Origin: Faecalibacillus faecis
GTDB taxonomy: Bacteria > Bacillota_I > Bacilli_A > Erysipelotrichales > Coprobacillaceae
Direction: 5' to 3'
Assembly: GCF_003024675.1 (NCBI RefSeq)
Contig: NZ_PYLP01000013.1
Coordinates: 1-63,114 of the forward strand
Length of the DNA stretch: 63,114 nt
In this document: positions 17,524 to 25,740 of the stretch, in pieces
Layout: each line of letters begins with the position of its first letter
Numbering within the stretch: position 1 is the stretch's first letter
Made by a program: the position numbers and the translations under genes
The notes under the pieces: generated by a model
What the model was told of the DNA's origin: nothing
Database searches by the model: none
What the model saw: the letters and a program-made list of their open reading frames with translations, nothing else

Positions 17524-18204
17524 ATGGAATTTATAATTGATACAGTAAATTTAGAAGATATAAAAGAAGCAGTAGAATATATGCCAATCGTAGGAGTAAC
17601 AAGCAATCCTTCAATTGTGAAAAAAACAAGTCCAAAAGATTTCTTTAAACATATGAAAGAAGTAAGAGAAATCATTGGAAAAGAAAGAAGTCTTCATATT
17701 CAAGTGATTTCAAAAGAATGTGATGAAATCGTTAAAGAAGCTCATCGTATTCTAGAAGAAATCGATGATCAAGTCTATATCAAAGTACCTGTATCTTATG
17801 AAGGAGTTAAAGCTATTAAAAAACTAAAAGCAGAAGGAGTCAATGTCACAGCAACAGCTGTCTATGATTTAATGCAAGCCTATATGGCATTAGCGGCAGG
17901 GGCAGATTATATTGCACCTTATGTCAATAGAATAGGAAACCTAGGAAATGATCCAATGGAACTCATCAATGAACTCTCTAATAGAATTGTACAAGATGGA
18001 TATGATTGTAAGATATTAGCAGCAAGCTTTAAAGGAGTGCAACAAGTAAGAGATGCTTTCAATTATGGAAGTCAAGCAATAACAGCACCCGTAGAAGTCT
18101 TAAAACAAATCTTTGCAAATCCAAGTATTGAAAAAGCGGTAAATGATTTCAATAGTGATTGGTATGATGTTTATGGGGAAGGTAAAGGTATTTGTGATTT
18201 ATAA
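17524..18204 (+). CDS. fructose-6-phosphate aldolase/transaldolase family (FSA/TalC type)
   Basis: 226 residues, the short TIM-barrel form. Landmarks: DTVNLEDIKEA, GVTSNPSIV, the Schiff-base lysine in VYIKVPVS (Lys87), TATAVYDLMQA and APYVNRIGNLG. FSA enzymes cleave or form C3-C4 bonds of ketose phosphates and accept hydroxyacetone or dihydroxyacetone as donor with glyceraldehyde 3-phosphate. It follows the activase by 15 bp with an AAGGAGA site and ends the operon at a strong terminator. The likely role is to split the product of the glycyl radical enzyme. Confidence 0.9.
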   Translation: MEFIIDTVNLEDIKEAVEYMPIVGVTSNPSIVKKTSPKDFFKHMKEVREIIGKERSLHIQVISKECDEIVKEAHRILEEIDDQVYIKVPVSYEGVKAIKKLKAEGVNVTATAVYDLMQAYMALAAGADYIAPYVNRIGNLGNDPMELINELSNRIVQDGYDCKILAASFKGVQQVRDAFNYGSQAITAPVEVLKQIFANPSIEKAVNDFNSDWYDVYGEGKGICDL

Positions 18205-18212
18205 TAATGATT

Positions 18213-18249
18213 AACTTGTTTGTACAAATTGTACAAACAAGTTTTTTTA
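18213..18249 (+). terminator. strong terminator of the glycyl radical operon
   Basis: A perfect 13-bp stem (18213-18225 with 18231-18243), 5-nt loop AAATT, and T-run starting at 18242. Confidence 0.92.
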
Positions 18250-18320
18250 TAAAAATCTTGATTTCAATGAAAGCTCAGGTGTAAGCTTTAAGATGGAAAA
18301 ATAAAGGATGAGGAAAAAGT

Positions 18321-19337
18321 ATGAATGTAAATGAAATAAGAGAAAAAAGTAGAAGTGTGATAGGGCCTTATTGTAAATCATGTATGATGTGTAATGGAAA
18401 AGCTTGCTCTAATAAAATACCTGGACCAGGGGCTAAAGGTACAGGGACAGTAGCTATTAAAAACTATGATGCTTGGCAAAAGCTAGAAGTGAAAATGGAT
18501 ACCATTGCATCTAATAATGAAATAGATACTTCTTTTGAATTGTTTGGAAAAACATTTAAGTATCCTGTTTTTGCAGGACCAGTAGGTGCGGTTAGTCAAC
18601 ATTATAGTGATCTATATAATGATAATAGTTTTAATGAAGTGTACGTAAATGCTTGTGCAAAAAGTGGAATTGCGGCTTTTACTGGAGATGGTTTAAATGA
18701 AGAAATCATGATTCAAGCGACACGAGTGATTAAAGAAAATGAAGGTGTTGGTGTCCCAACGATTAAACCTTGGGATAAAGAAACATGTTTTGAAAAATTA
18801 AAACTTGCGAATGAATCCAATGCTTTTGCGATTGCGATGGATATTGATGCAGCAGGGCTTCCTTTTTTACAAGGAAGAATACCACCAGCTGGAAGAAAAA
18901 GTGAAGCAGAATTAAAAGAAATTATTGATTATGCCAAAGCGCCTTTTATTGTTAAAGGAATTATGTCAGTTGAAGGAGCACAAAAAGCCATCAATGCAGG
19001 TGCCCAAGGAATTGTTGTTTCAAATCATGGAGGAAGAGTTTTAGATGGAACTCCTGCAACAGCTGCTGTTTTAGAAGAAATTGCAGACAAATTCAAAGGA
19101 CAAGTAAAAATCTTTGTTGATGGAGGAATCCGTAGTGGTTTAGATGTTTTTAAGGCTTTAGCTTTAGGAGCGGATGCAGTTATTATTACACGACCATTTG
19201 TCAACATGATTTACGGTGCTGGAAAAGAAGGTGTTGAAGCTTATGTTCAACAACTTGGACAAGAATTAGAAAATGTTATGATGATGACGGGTGTTTCTTC
19301 TTTAAAAGAAGTTTCTAAAAAGAATATTTATAAATAG
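18321..19337 (+). CDS. FMN-dependent alpha-hydroxy-acid oxidase/dehydrogenase
   Basis: 338-residue TIM barrel of the lactate oxidase/glycolate oxidase family. The FMN and substrate signature SNHGGRVLDGTPAT with the catalytic His and Arg, and the FMN phosphate loop FVDGGIRSGLDVFKALALGA, are intact. An N-terminal extension has five Cys (PYCKSCMMCNGKACSNK), typical of a clostridial subgroup and able in principle to hold a metal or Fe-S cluster. Substrate could be lactate or another 2-hydroxy acid. It has its own terminator and lies between unrelated genes. Confidence 0.85.
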   Translation: MNVNEIREKSRSVIGPYCKSCMMCNGKACSNKIPGPGAKGTGTVAIKNYDAWQKLEVKMDTIASNNEIDTSFELFGKTFKYPVFAGPVGAVSQHYSDLYNDNSFNEVYVNACAKSGIAAFTGDGLNEEIMIQATRVIKENEGVGVPTIKPWDKETCFEKLKLANESNAFAIAMDIDAAGLPFLQGRIPPAGRKSEAELKEIIDYAKAPFIVKGIMSVEGAQKAINAGAQGIVVSNHGGRVLDGTPATAAVLEEIADKFKGQVKIFVDGGIRSGLDVFKALALGADAVIITRPFVNMIYGAGKEGVEAYVQQLGQELENVMMMTGVSSLKEVSKKNIYK

Positions 19338-19370
19338 AGTTCTTTGTGAAAAACAAAGATGCTCTTTTTT
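19336..19370 (+). terminator. terminator after the FMN oxidase gene
   Basis: Nested stem AGAG + TCTTTGT (19336-19347) with ACAAAGA + CTCT (19353-19365), followed by TTTTTT. It overlaps the stop codon. Confidence 0.8.
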
Positions 19371-19386
19371 ATTATAATAATAATTG

Positions 19387-19442
19387 TTGTTTATGAATTA
19401 TTATCGTGATAATATATAGATATGAATTATTATCATAATAAT
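19387..19442 (+). promoter_or_regulatory. promoter covered by two palindromes
   Basis: A candidate promoter has TTGTTT (19387-19392), a 17-bp spacer and TAATAT (19410-19415). TATTATC-GT-GATAATA (19399-19414) covers the spacer and -10. A second perfect palindrome, ATTATTAT-C-ATAATAAT, lies at 19426-19442. Both are preceded by GAATTATTATC in direct-repeat phase. This looks like a repressor operator pair, possibly for the regulator encoded next. Confidence 0.6.
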
Positions 19443-19464
19443 AAGGAAATGAGGAAGAAAAAAT

Positions 19465-20127
19465 ATGTACAAAAGTTTAGAACCTTATGCAAAGCTTGTT
19501 GATTTTTTAAGTGCTGCACTAGGAGATAATTGCGAAGTAGCTTTACATGATTTAACATCAAAAGATCAAGAGATCGTAGCTATTTCAAATAATCCAATTT
19601 CAGGAAGAGAAGTTGGTGCGAAGTTGTCAAATTTATCATTACATTATTTAGAAGAAAAACAATATTTAGATCATGATTATGTTATGAACTATAAAACAGT
19701 AGGAAATGATGGTAAATTAATGAGAGCTGCGACTTATTTTATTAAAGAAGAAGGTCGTGAAATGCCTGTTGGTATGTTATGTATTAATGTCAATATTTCT
19801 GATTTAGAATATTTAACATCAACAATTAAAAAAATCTTAGGAATTAAAGAAGAAAAAGATATTGAATTTAAAATGGATAACCCAGTTGAAATCTTATCAT
19901 CACCATTAGATGAAATGATTGATATGTATATTAAAGAATGTTTAGAAAAAATGGGATTCCCAAGTTATTTCTTAGCGGAAAGATTAAATGTTGATGAAAA
20001 AATAAAAGTTGTAAAATATTTACAAGAAAAAGGGACATTTAAGGTAAAAGGTGCTATTGTTTTAGTGGCAGAAAAACTTGCAGTATCGGAACCAACAGTG
20101 TATCGTTACTTAAAGAAAAATGTATAA
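19465..20127 (+). CDS. YheO/DauR-type transcriptional regulator
   Basis: 220 residues. An N-terminal PAS-like YheO domain (about 5-120; LGDNCEVALHDLTS, ISGREVGAKLS, EMPVGMLCINVN) is followed by a C-terminal helix-turn-helix (about 175-219; KVVKYLQEKGTFKVKGA, VSEPTVYRYLKK). DauR of this family controls D-arginine catabolism, but the ligand varies and cannot be told here. Two palindromes overlie its promoter, suggesting autoregulation. It precedes the pyrophosphatase gene by 12 bp, so the two may be co-transcribed. Confidence 0.88.
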   Translation: MYKSLEPYAKLVDFLSAALGDNCEVALHDLTSKDQEIVAISNNPISGREVGAKLSNLSLHYLEEKQYLDHDYVMNYKTVGNDGKLMRAATYFIKEEGREMPVGMLCINVNISDLEYLTSTIKKILGIKEEKDIEFKMDNPVEILSSPLDEMIDMYIKECLEKMGFPSYFLAERLNVDEKIKVVKYLQEKGTFKVKGAIVLVAEKLAVSEPTVYRYLKKNV

Positions 20128-20139
20128 AGGAGAAATTAA

Positions 20140-21780
20140 ATGAGTGAAATTGTTTATGTAAGTGGACATAAAAATCCAGATACAGATAGTATTTGTTCAG
20201 CAATTGCATATAGTTATTTATTAAATGCGACAAATAAATATAATGCAGTTCCTGTACGTTTAGGGGAAGTCAATCGTGAGACAGAATATGTTTTAAAACG
20301 TTTTGGAGTAGAACATCCAGTTTTATTAAAAACTGTAAAACAAAAAGTAGAAGATTTAAATTATGATAAAGTGACTGTTTTTTCTAAAGATTTAACTTTA
20401 AAAACAGCATGGTTTTTATTAAAACAACAAAATTTAAAATCTGCACCTATTTTAGATGAACATGGTCAATTATTAGGTCTTTTATCTACTTCTAATATTA
20501 TTGAAGGATATATGGATCAATGGGATAGTGAAGTATTAAAGAAAGCTAAAACTCCAGTTGAAAATGTTATTGATACATTAGAAGCAAATGTTATTTATTT
20601 AAATGAAGCTTTAAAAGTAATTAATGGAGATATTCACATTGCAGCAATGTCAGGAAATGAAGCTAAAAAACGTATTCATGAAAATGATGTTGTGATTGTA
20701 GGTGGAGATAGAAGTGATGATTTAGAAGAACTTATTTCAGTTAAGCCATCATTAATCATTTTAACTGGTTCTTTAACTTCAAATGAACACGTTGTAAATA
20801 AATGTAAGGAACAAGGAATTTCAATTGTTTCAACACCATTTAACACATATCAAACATCTCAACAAATTGTTCAAGCAGTTCCAGTTGAATATGTGATGAT
20901 TAAAGGAGATATTAAAACATTCTCAACAGATGATACTTTAGATTACATGAAAGAAGTTATGTCTGAAACAAGATATCGTGGATATCCAGTTATCGATTTA
21001 AATAATCGTTGTGTAGGAAGTATCTCACGTTTTGCTTTATTAAAAGGATTAAGAAAAAAAGTTATTTTAGTAGACCACAATGAAAGAGGTCAATCTATTC
21101 CTGGTATCGAAGAAGCTGATATCTTAGAAATCGTCGATCACCACAGAGTTGCTGATATTCAAACAGTTGGACCATTATTATTTAGAGGGGAACCTTTAGG
21201 TTCAACAGCAACAATTGTGACTAGAATGTTTGAAGAACAAGATGTTGAAATGCCAAGCCATATTGCTGGATTATTATTAGGGGCGGTTGTTTCCGATACA
21301 TTATTATTCAAATCACCAACATGTACACCAGTAGATACAAAAATTGCGAAAAAATTAGCTGAAATTGCTGGTGTGGATATTCAAGAATTTGCAATGGAAA
21401 TGTTTAAAGCGGGAACTTCTTTAGTAGGTAAAACTGTAGATGAAATTTTTAATCAAGACTTCAAAAAATTCAGCTTTGATAACTTACAAGTTGGGGTTGC
21501 ACAAGTAAACTCAATGGATATCGAAGGATTCTTACCATACAAAAAAGATATGTTAGACTATATGAATAAATTTGCGGAAGATAATAACTTAGAATTTACG
21601 TTATTATTACTTACAGATATTATCAACGCTAACAGTGAAATCTTTGTTGGTGGACCACGTCCAGAATTAGTAGAAAAAGCATTTAATGTTCAATTAACAG
21701 ATCGTCAAGGAACATTAGAAGGTGTTATTTCTCGTAAAAAACAAGTCGTTCCAGCAATTACAGCTGTTATGAGTGAGTAA
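20140..21780 (+). CDS. CBS-domain manganese-dependent inorganic pyrophosphatase
   Basis: 546 residues. The family II DHH pyrophosphatase core is split by a regulatory insert: GHKNPDTDSICSA at the N-terminus, CBS repeats (about 70-125 and 245-300) flanking a DRTGG domain (about 130-240), then LVDHNE, VDHHR and the DHHA2 tail. It hydrolyses pyrophosphate in the cytoplasm, with activity tuned by adenine nucleotides at the CBS repeats in known members. The metal ligands are all visible. An AAAGGAG site precedes the ATG. Confidence 0.95.
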   Translation: MSEIVYVSGHKNPDTDSICSAIAYSYLLNATNKYNAVPVRLGEVNRETEYVLKRFGVEHPVLLKTVKQKVEDLNYDKVTVFSKDLTLKTAWFLLKQQNLKSAPILDEHGQLLGLLSTSNIIEGYMDQWDSEVLKKAKTPVENVIDTLEANVIYLNEALKVINGDIHIAAMSGNEAKKRIHENDVVIVGGDRSDDLEELISVKPSLIILTGSLTSNEHVVNKCKEQGISIVSTPFNTYQTSQQIVQAVPVEYVMIKGDIKTFSTDDTLDYMKEVMSETRYRGYPVIDLNNRCVGSISRFALLKGLRKKVILVDHNERGQSIPGIEEADILEIVDHHRVADIQTVGPLLFRGEPLGSTATIVTRMFEEQDVEMPSHIAGLLLGAVVSDTLLFKSPTCTPVDTKIAKKLAEIAGVDIQEFAMEMFKAGTSLVGKTVDEIFNQDFKKFSFDNLQVGVAQVNSMDIEGFLPYKKDMLDYMNKFAEDNNLEFTLLLLTDIINANSEIFVGGPRPELVEKAFNVQLTDRQGTLEGVISRKKQVVPAITAVMSE

Positions 21781-21781
21781 G

Positions 21782-22051
21782 ATGAGATTAGATAAATTTT
21801 TAAAAGTATCAAGAATTATTAAAAGACGTACTTTATCAAAAGAAATTTCACAAAGTGAACGTGTTAAAGTCAATGGTAAAGTAGCTAAACCTTCAACAAA
21901 GTTAAAGGTTGGCGATATTATTGAAATTGAATTTGGTAGAACAATTCTTACAGTAAAAGTAAATCTTTTAAAAGAACATGTTTTAAAAGATGAAAGTACG
22001 ATGCTTTATGAAATTGTTGATGAAAAAAGAAAAGAAACAAATGAACTTTAA
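21782..22051 (+). CDS. rqcP: S4-domain ribosome quality control protein RqcP
   Basis: 89 residues from ATG 21782; a GTG at 21773 inside the pyrophosphatase gene is less likely because family members begin MRLDKFLKVSRIIKRRT as here. The S4 RNA-binding fold occupies residues 1-65. RqcP (YabO) acts with RqcH to add Ala tails to stalled peptides on 50S subunits. In Bacillus it lies just before yabP-yabQ-divIC; here the same genes follow, but an unrelated pseudogene and two terminators intervene. Confidence 0.92.
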   Translation: MRLDKFLKVSRIIKRRTLSKEISQSERVKVNGKVAKPSTKLKVGDIIEIEFGRTILTVKVNLLKEHVLKDESTMLYEIVDEKRKETNEL

Positions 22052-22080
22052 AAAAGATAGATTATTTTCTATCTTTTTTT
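22050..22080 (+). terminator. terminator after rqcP
   Basis: A 12-bp A/T-rich stem (22050-22061 with 22068-22079) ends in a T-run; it starts at the rqcP stop codon. Confidence 0.8.
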
Positions 22081-22138
22081 CATTTTTTGAAGAAAAAATG
22101 AAGAAGGGTGACGAATATACTTATAGGAGGAAAAGAAA

Positions 22139-23073
22139 ATGAATGAAGAAATTAATATACCATTTTATAATGATCTATTATTCAAGTATTTCGTCTACAA
22201 CAATGAAGATCAAGATTGCATGTATTTATTAAAAACCATCATTGAAACTGTGACACCAATAAGATGTAAAGAACTTCATGTGGTGAATTCTGAATTAATA
22301 CCAAGTCGTTATGGAGAGAAAAATCAATTTTAGATGTAAGAGTACAAACAGAAGAAGGAGAGTTTATCAACATTGAAGTTCAATCACAAGGAATCTTTGA
22401 AAGCTTGCATAAAAGACTTCAATTCTATGTCTTTAAAAACATTGCTTCACAAATAGAAAGTGGAGATGATTATCGAAAACTGCAACCTGTTTATCAAATT
22501 GCCTTATTTAATGATGAAGAACAAGAACATCATGAATTGATAAGAGAATACGCTTCATTAGATAAAAAATATCATGATGATAAAGGAAGTCTATATCATG
22601 TCTATTATATATTTTTAAAGGAAATTGATCGAATCATTGAGGAAAAAGGGAAAGACAATTTAGATGATTTAGAAGAGTTAAGTTATCTGATTGAAAAAGG
22701 AAGTAAGTGTAATAGAATAAACCTAACAAAGGTGGGACGAATCATGAAAAATAAATATGATAAGTTTATGGAAGATATGAATCTAAGAGAAGAAGCTTGG
22801 GTCTATGAAAAAGCAGAGTTTGATAAGAAAGCACATTATTATGATGGAGAAGCAAAAGGATTGGTTCGTGGAAGGGTTGAAGGAAAGGCAGAACAAGTCG
22901 TAAAATTTTCTCAAAAGAAATACCCAAATGAAGATACAAGTTGGTTAGAAAGTCTTACCGAAAAACAATATGATGAAATCTTTGATAAGTTGTTAAATGA
23001 TGAGAATTTAGACGAAATAAAACATAGAATAGATGAGATGAAAAAAGTTGTTAGTTTCTTTATGAAAATATAA
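22139..23073 (+). pseudogene. Rpn/PD-(D/E)XK nuclease-family transposase, frameshifted
   Basis: The first frame (22139-22333, AGGAGG site) encodes NIPFYNDLLFKYFVYNNED, then fails at GEKNQF. A +1 shift in the A-run at 22319-22323 restores the family text SILDVRVQTEEGEFINIEVQ, with the nuclease residues Asp and Glu-x-Gln, and the frame continues to 23073. The tail EGKAEQVVKFSQKKYP is also typical. One lost A explains the break. Intact members are recombination-promoting nucleases found in many paralogous copies. It sits between rqcP and yabP, as an insertion would. A sequencing error in the A-run cannot be excluded. Confidence 0.8.
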
Positions 23074-23095
23074 GGAAATGAACACAAAAATGATT

Positions 23096-23127
23096 AAAAG
23101 AGTGAGTGTTAAATATTCTCTTTTTTC
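23096..23127 (+). terminator. terminator after the Rpn pseudogene
   Basis: AAAAGAG (23096-23102) pairs with CTCTTTT (23118-23124), with more T beyond; the loop is long (15 nt). Confidence 0.55.
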
Positions 23128-23151
23128 ATATACTTTAGGGGAGGGAGATAT

Positions 23152-23445
23152 ATGGATAATCAAATACATTTTGAACAAACACCTTATCATCATGTTTATT
23201 TAAAGGATCGTAAAACATTGGAACTTACAGGTATTAAAAAAATAGAAAGTTTTGATTCATTAGAATTTCTAATTGAAACATCATTAGGTTACTTAAATAT
23301 TAAAGGAACAGATTTAGCGTTGGTACGCTTTGATCAAGAAAAAAAGGAAGTAAGTATTAAAGGAAATATTGATGGTCTTTCTTATTTATCTAATAAAAAG
23401 ATGACAAAAGGAAAAGATACAATGTTGAATAAACTCTTGAAATAA
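23152..23445 (+). CDS. yabP: sporulation protein YabP
   Basis: 97-residue YabP/YqfC-family protein: LKDRKTLELTGIKKIESFDS, ETSLGYLNIKGTDLAL and VSIKGNIDGLSYL are family features. In Bacillus, YabP is made in the mother cell under sigma-E and is needed for spore coat or cortex assembly. The AGGGGAGGGAG ribosome site is strong. It overlaps yabQ by one base (TAATG), so the pair is coupled. Confidence 0.88.
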   Translation: MDNQIHFEQTPYHHVYLKDRKTLELTGIKKIESFDSLEFLIETSLGYLNIKGTDLALVRFDQEKKEVSIKGNIDGLSYLSNKKMTKGKDTMLNKLLK

Positions 23446-23846
23446 TGGATTTAGTTACACAAATACAGGGAATAGGCTATTCATTTGTCTACGGGATTGT
23501 CTTTACCTTTATGTATCATCTTATTTATAGTAATCTCGTCAAGATTAAGTTCAAGTATCTACGTTACTTTCTGCAGATTTGTTGTGGGATTTTATTTGCT
23601 GGTATCTATTTTACGGGTCTATTTTTTATAAATGAAGGTGTTTTGCGTTTTTATTTTTTAGTAGCTTTATTATTTGGTTTAATTATTTATCAAAATTATA
23701 TGCACCAACAAATGATGATTGTCATTTATTATATAAACAAAGCAATAGATTATGTATTTTTTCCTATCCGCTTTGTTTTTTTGAGGTTTAATGCTATAAT
23801 GAGGTCTATAAAGAAGAGGGTGAAAAGATGTCAAAAAAAAGATTAA
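23445..23846 (+). CDS. yabQ: sporulation protein YabQ
   Basis: 133 residues with four hydrophobic segments (about 12-30, 40-60, 67-87 and 92-115) and a basic tail (MRSIKKRVKRCQKK). YabQ is a membrane protein needed for spore cortex formation in Bacillus. Identification rests on topology, length and the conserved yabP-yabQ-divIC order. Its last 19 bases overlap the divIC start. Confidence 0.8.
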   Translation: MDLVTQIQGIGYSFVYGIVFTFMYHLIYSNLVKIKFKYLRYFLQICCGILFAGIYFTGLFFINEGVLRFYFLVALLFGLIIYQNYMHQQMMIVIYYINKAIDYVFFPIRFVFLRFNAIMRSIKKRVKRCQKKD

Positions 23847-24121
23847 GAAAAACATATAAACCAACAGCTTATATCTTAATTGGATGCTTTTTAATGTACA
23901 TCTTATTATCACAAGCAATGGCCGCTTTTTCTCGTCAAGATGATATAAAAAAACTCGAAAATGAAGTAGCTGCGGTCAAAAAAGAGAAAAAAGAACTTGA
24001 AAACGAAGTTGAACTTTTAAATGATGATGATTATGTAACACGATATGCACGAGAAAATTATGTTTTTACAAGAGATGGTGAACAAGTTGTCATCTTACCA
24101 GATATAGATCAAGAAAAATAA
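23828..24121 (+). CDS. divIC: septum formation initiator DivIC/FtsB family
   Basis: 97 residues: short basic cytoplasmic end, one membrane helix (about 13-32), a coiled coil (KKLENEVAAVKKEKKELENE) and an outer tail with DDDYVTRYARENYVFTRDGE, the DivIC/FtsB signature. It joins FtsL and DivIB in the divisome. An AAGAGGG site lies within yabQ. A terminator overlaps the stop. Confidence 0.9.
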   Translation: MSKKRLRKTYKPTAYILIGCFLMYILLSQAMAAFSRQDDIKKLENEVAAVKKEKKELENEVELLNDDDYVTRYARENYVFTRDGEQVVILPDIDQEK

Positions 24122-24141
24122 GCGAATTGCTTATTTTTTTA
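24117..24141 (+). terminator. terminator after divIC
   Basis: AATAAGC (24117-24123) pairs with GCTTATT (24129-24135), then TTTTT; the stop codon is in the stem. Confidence 0.85.
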
Positions 24142-24155
24142 TTAGGAGAAGTTGT

Positions 24156-24911
24156 ATGATTATAAAAGAAAAAATAGAAATGAAATCTTTGAAAAGAGAA
24201 AGAGATATTATTATTTATGTACCCGATGATTATCTAACATCTAAAAAAAGATATCCTGTTTTATTTATTAATGATGGACAAAATGCGTTCTTTGATGAAG
24301 AAGCTTATATTGGTAAAAGTTGGGGATTTCTTGAAAGTATAAAAAAATTACAAATTGATGTTATTTTAGTGGCAATTTATTGTAACTTTGAACCTTTAAA
24401 AAGAGAAGATGAATATGGACCATGGGTCATGTCACAAGATCTGTCACAAGAATTTCAATCAAATCGTTTAGTAGGTGGAGAAGGAAAAGCTTATGTTCAT
24501 TTTCTAACGACTGAATTGAAACCATACATAGATCAAAGATTTCCTACAAAAATAGATGATTATGGAATTGTTGGAAGCTCCATGGGAGCACTTATTTCGT
24601 TTTATGCCTTTTTAAGATATCCAACGATTATTAAAAAGTGCGCTATACTTTCAAGTGCTTTTTGGATTTATGAACAAGAATTCGTAAATTTATTGAAAGT
24701 CACAGCAATAAGTCATAATATGTTGTATATGGATGTCGGTGGACAAGAAGATGATGAAAGATATGTTTCAAGTAATGAACATATTAAAAAATGTGTAGAG
24801 GGGAAATTGAAGGATTTTCAATATCGTTATTTTCCTGAAGGAAAACACAGTGAATATCATTGGTCTCAAAGAGTACCGATCTTTTTAAAAATGTTTTATG
24901 GAGGAAAGTAA
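24156..24911 (+). CDS. alpha/beta-hydrolase, esterase D/Fes-like (COG2819 type)
   Basis: 251 residues. The nucleophile elbow is VGSSMGALIS (Ser in GSSMG), the strand before it ends PVLFINDGQN as in siderophore-esterase and S-formylglutathione-hydrolase relatives, and a C-terminal His is in EGKHSEYHW. The catalytic Asp probably lies in YMDVGGQEDDERY. Cytoplasmic, no signal peptide. Substrate unknown. It overlaps nothing and precedes the HAD gene by one base, so the two are co-transcribed. Confidence 0.82.
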   Translation: MIIKEKIEMKSLKRERDIIIYVPDDYLTSKKRYPVLFINDGQNAFFDEEAYIGKSWGFLESIKKLQIDVILVAIYCNFEPLKREDEYGPWVMSQDLSQEFQSNRLVGGEGKAYVHFLTTELKPYIDQRFPTKIDDYGIVGSSMGALISFYAFLRYPTIIKKCAILSSAFWIYEQEFVNLLKVTAISHNMLYMDVGGQEDDERYVSSNEHIKKCVEGKLKDFQYRYFPEGKHSEYHWSQRVPIFLKMFYGGK

Positions 24912-24912
24912 T

Positions 24913-25740
24913 ATGTATCGTATCATGTTTTCGGATTTAGATGAAACTTTATTAGTAAATCATCATGTACCAAAAGTGAATCAAGAAGCTATTTTCAAAG
25001 CAAGAGAAAAGGGATTAAAGTTTGTTCCTTGTACAGGAAGAGCTTTTAATATGATTCCTGAGATTTTAAAGGAAATTGGAACCTATGATCAAGAGGAAGA
25101 ATATTCTCTATGCTTTAATGGCGGATTGATTGTAGAAAATAAAAATAATAAAATACTTCATTTTAAAGGACTTGAATTTGATATAGCTAAAAAAATATTT
25201 GAAAATGCTAGAAATTTAGATGTATGTGTACTTGTTTTTACATTGGATTGTTGTTATATCTTCCATGCGGATGAAAATGAAATTGAAAGAAAAATAGCTC
25301 AAAAAGCAAAGTTTGAAGTAATTGAAGATTATAATTTAGATTTTTTAAAGGATGAAAAGATTGCGAAGATTCTTTATGAAAAAAGAGATATGGACTTTTT
25401 AAAAAGTTTAGAAACAAAATTACCACAAAGCATAAAAGAAACATGTAGTGTAGCTTTTTCAAGTGGTCGTTATATGGAAATGAATACTAAGGGTGTCGAT
25501 AAAGGCTATGGAATGCGTTGGCTTGTAAATTATCTAGGCTATGATATGGATGAAACCATTGGTATTGGTGATAATTATAATGATGTTGAAATGATTAAAA
25601 CTGCAAAACTTGGTTGTGCTGTGGCTTGTGCAAATGATGATATTAAAGAACTTGCTCAATATGTTACTGAAAAAGATTATGATGAAGGGGCAGTAAGTGA
25701 AGTTGTTGAAAAATTTATTTTAGGAGAAAATCATGAATAG
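24913..25740 (+). CDS. HAD-superfamily Cof-type phosphatase
   Basis: 275 residues from ATG 24913 (GGAGG site). HAD motif I is SDLDETLL, motif II is the Thr in CTGRAF, motif III Lys is in NTKGVDKGYG, and motif IV is GIGDNYNDVEM. Cof-type proteins dephosphorylate small sugar or vitamin phosphates; the substrate is not evident. It overlaps ung by 8 bp. Confidence 0.88.
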   Translation: MYRIMFSDLDETLLVNHHVPKVNQEAIFKAREKGLKFVPCTGRAFNMIPEILKEIGTYDQEEEYSLCFNGGLIVENKNNKILHFKGLEFDIAKKIFENARNLDVCVLVFTLDCCYIFHADENEIERKIAQKAKFEVIEDYNLDFLKDEKIAKILYEKRDMDFLKSLETKLPQSIKETCSVAFSSGRYMEMNTKGVDKGYGMRWLVNYLGYDMDETIGIGDNYNDVEMIKTAKLGCAVACANDDIKELAQYVTEKDYDEGAVSEVVEKFILGENHE

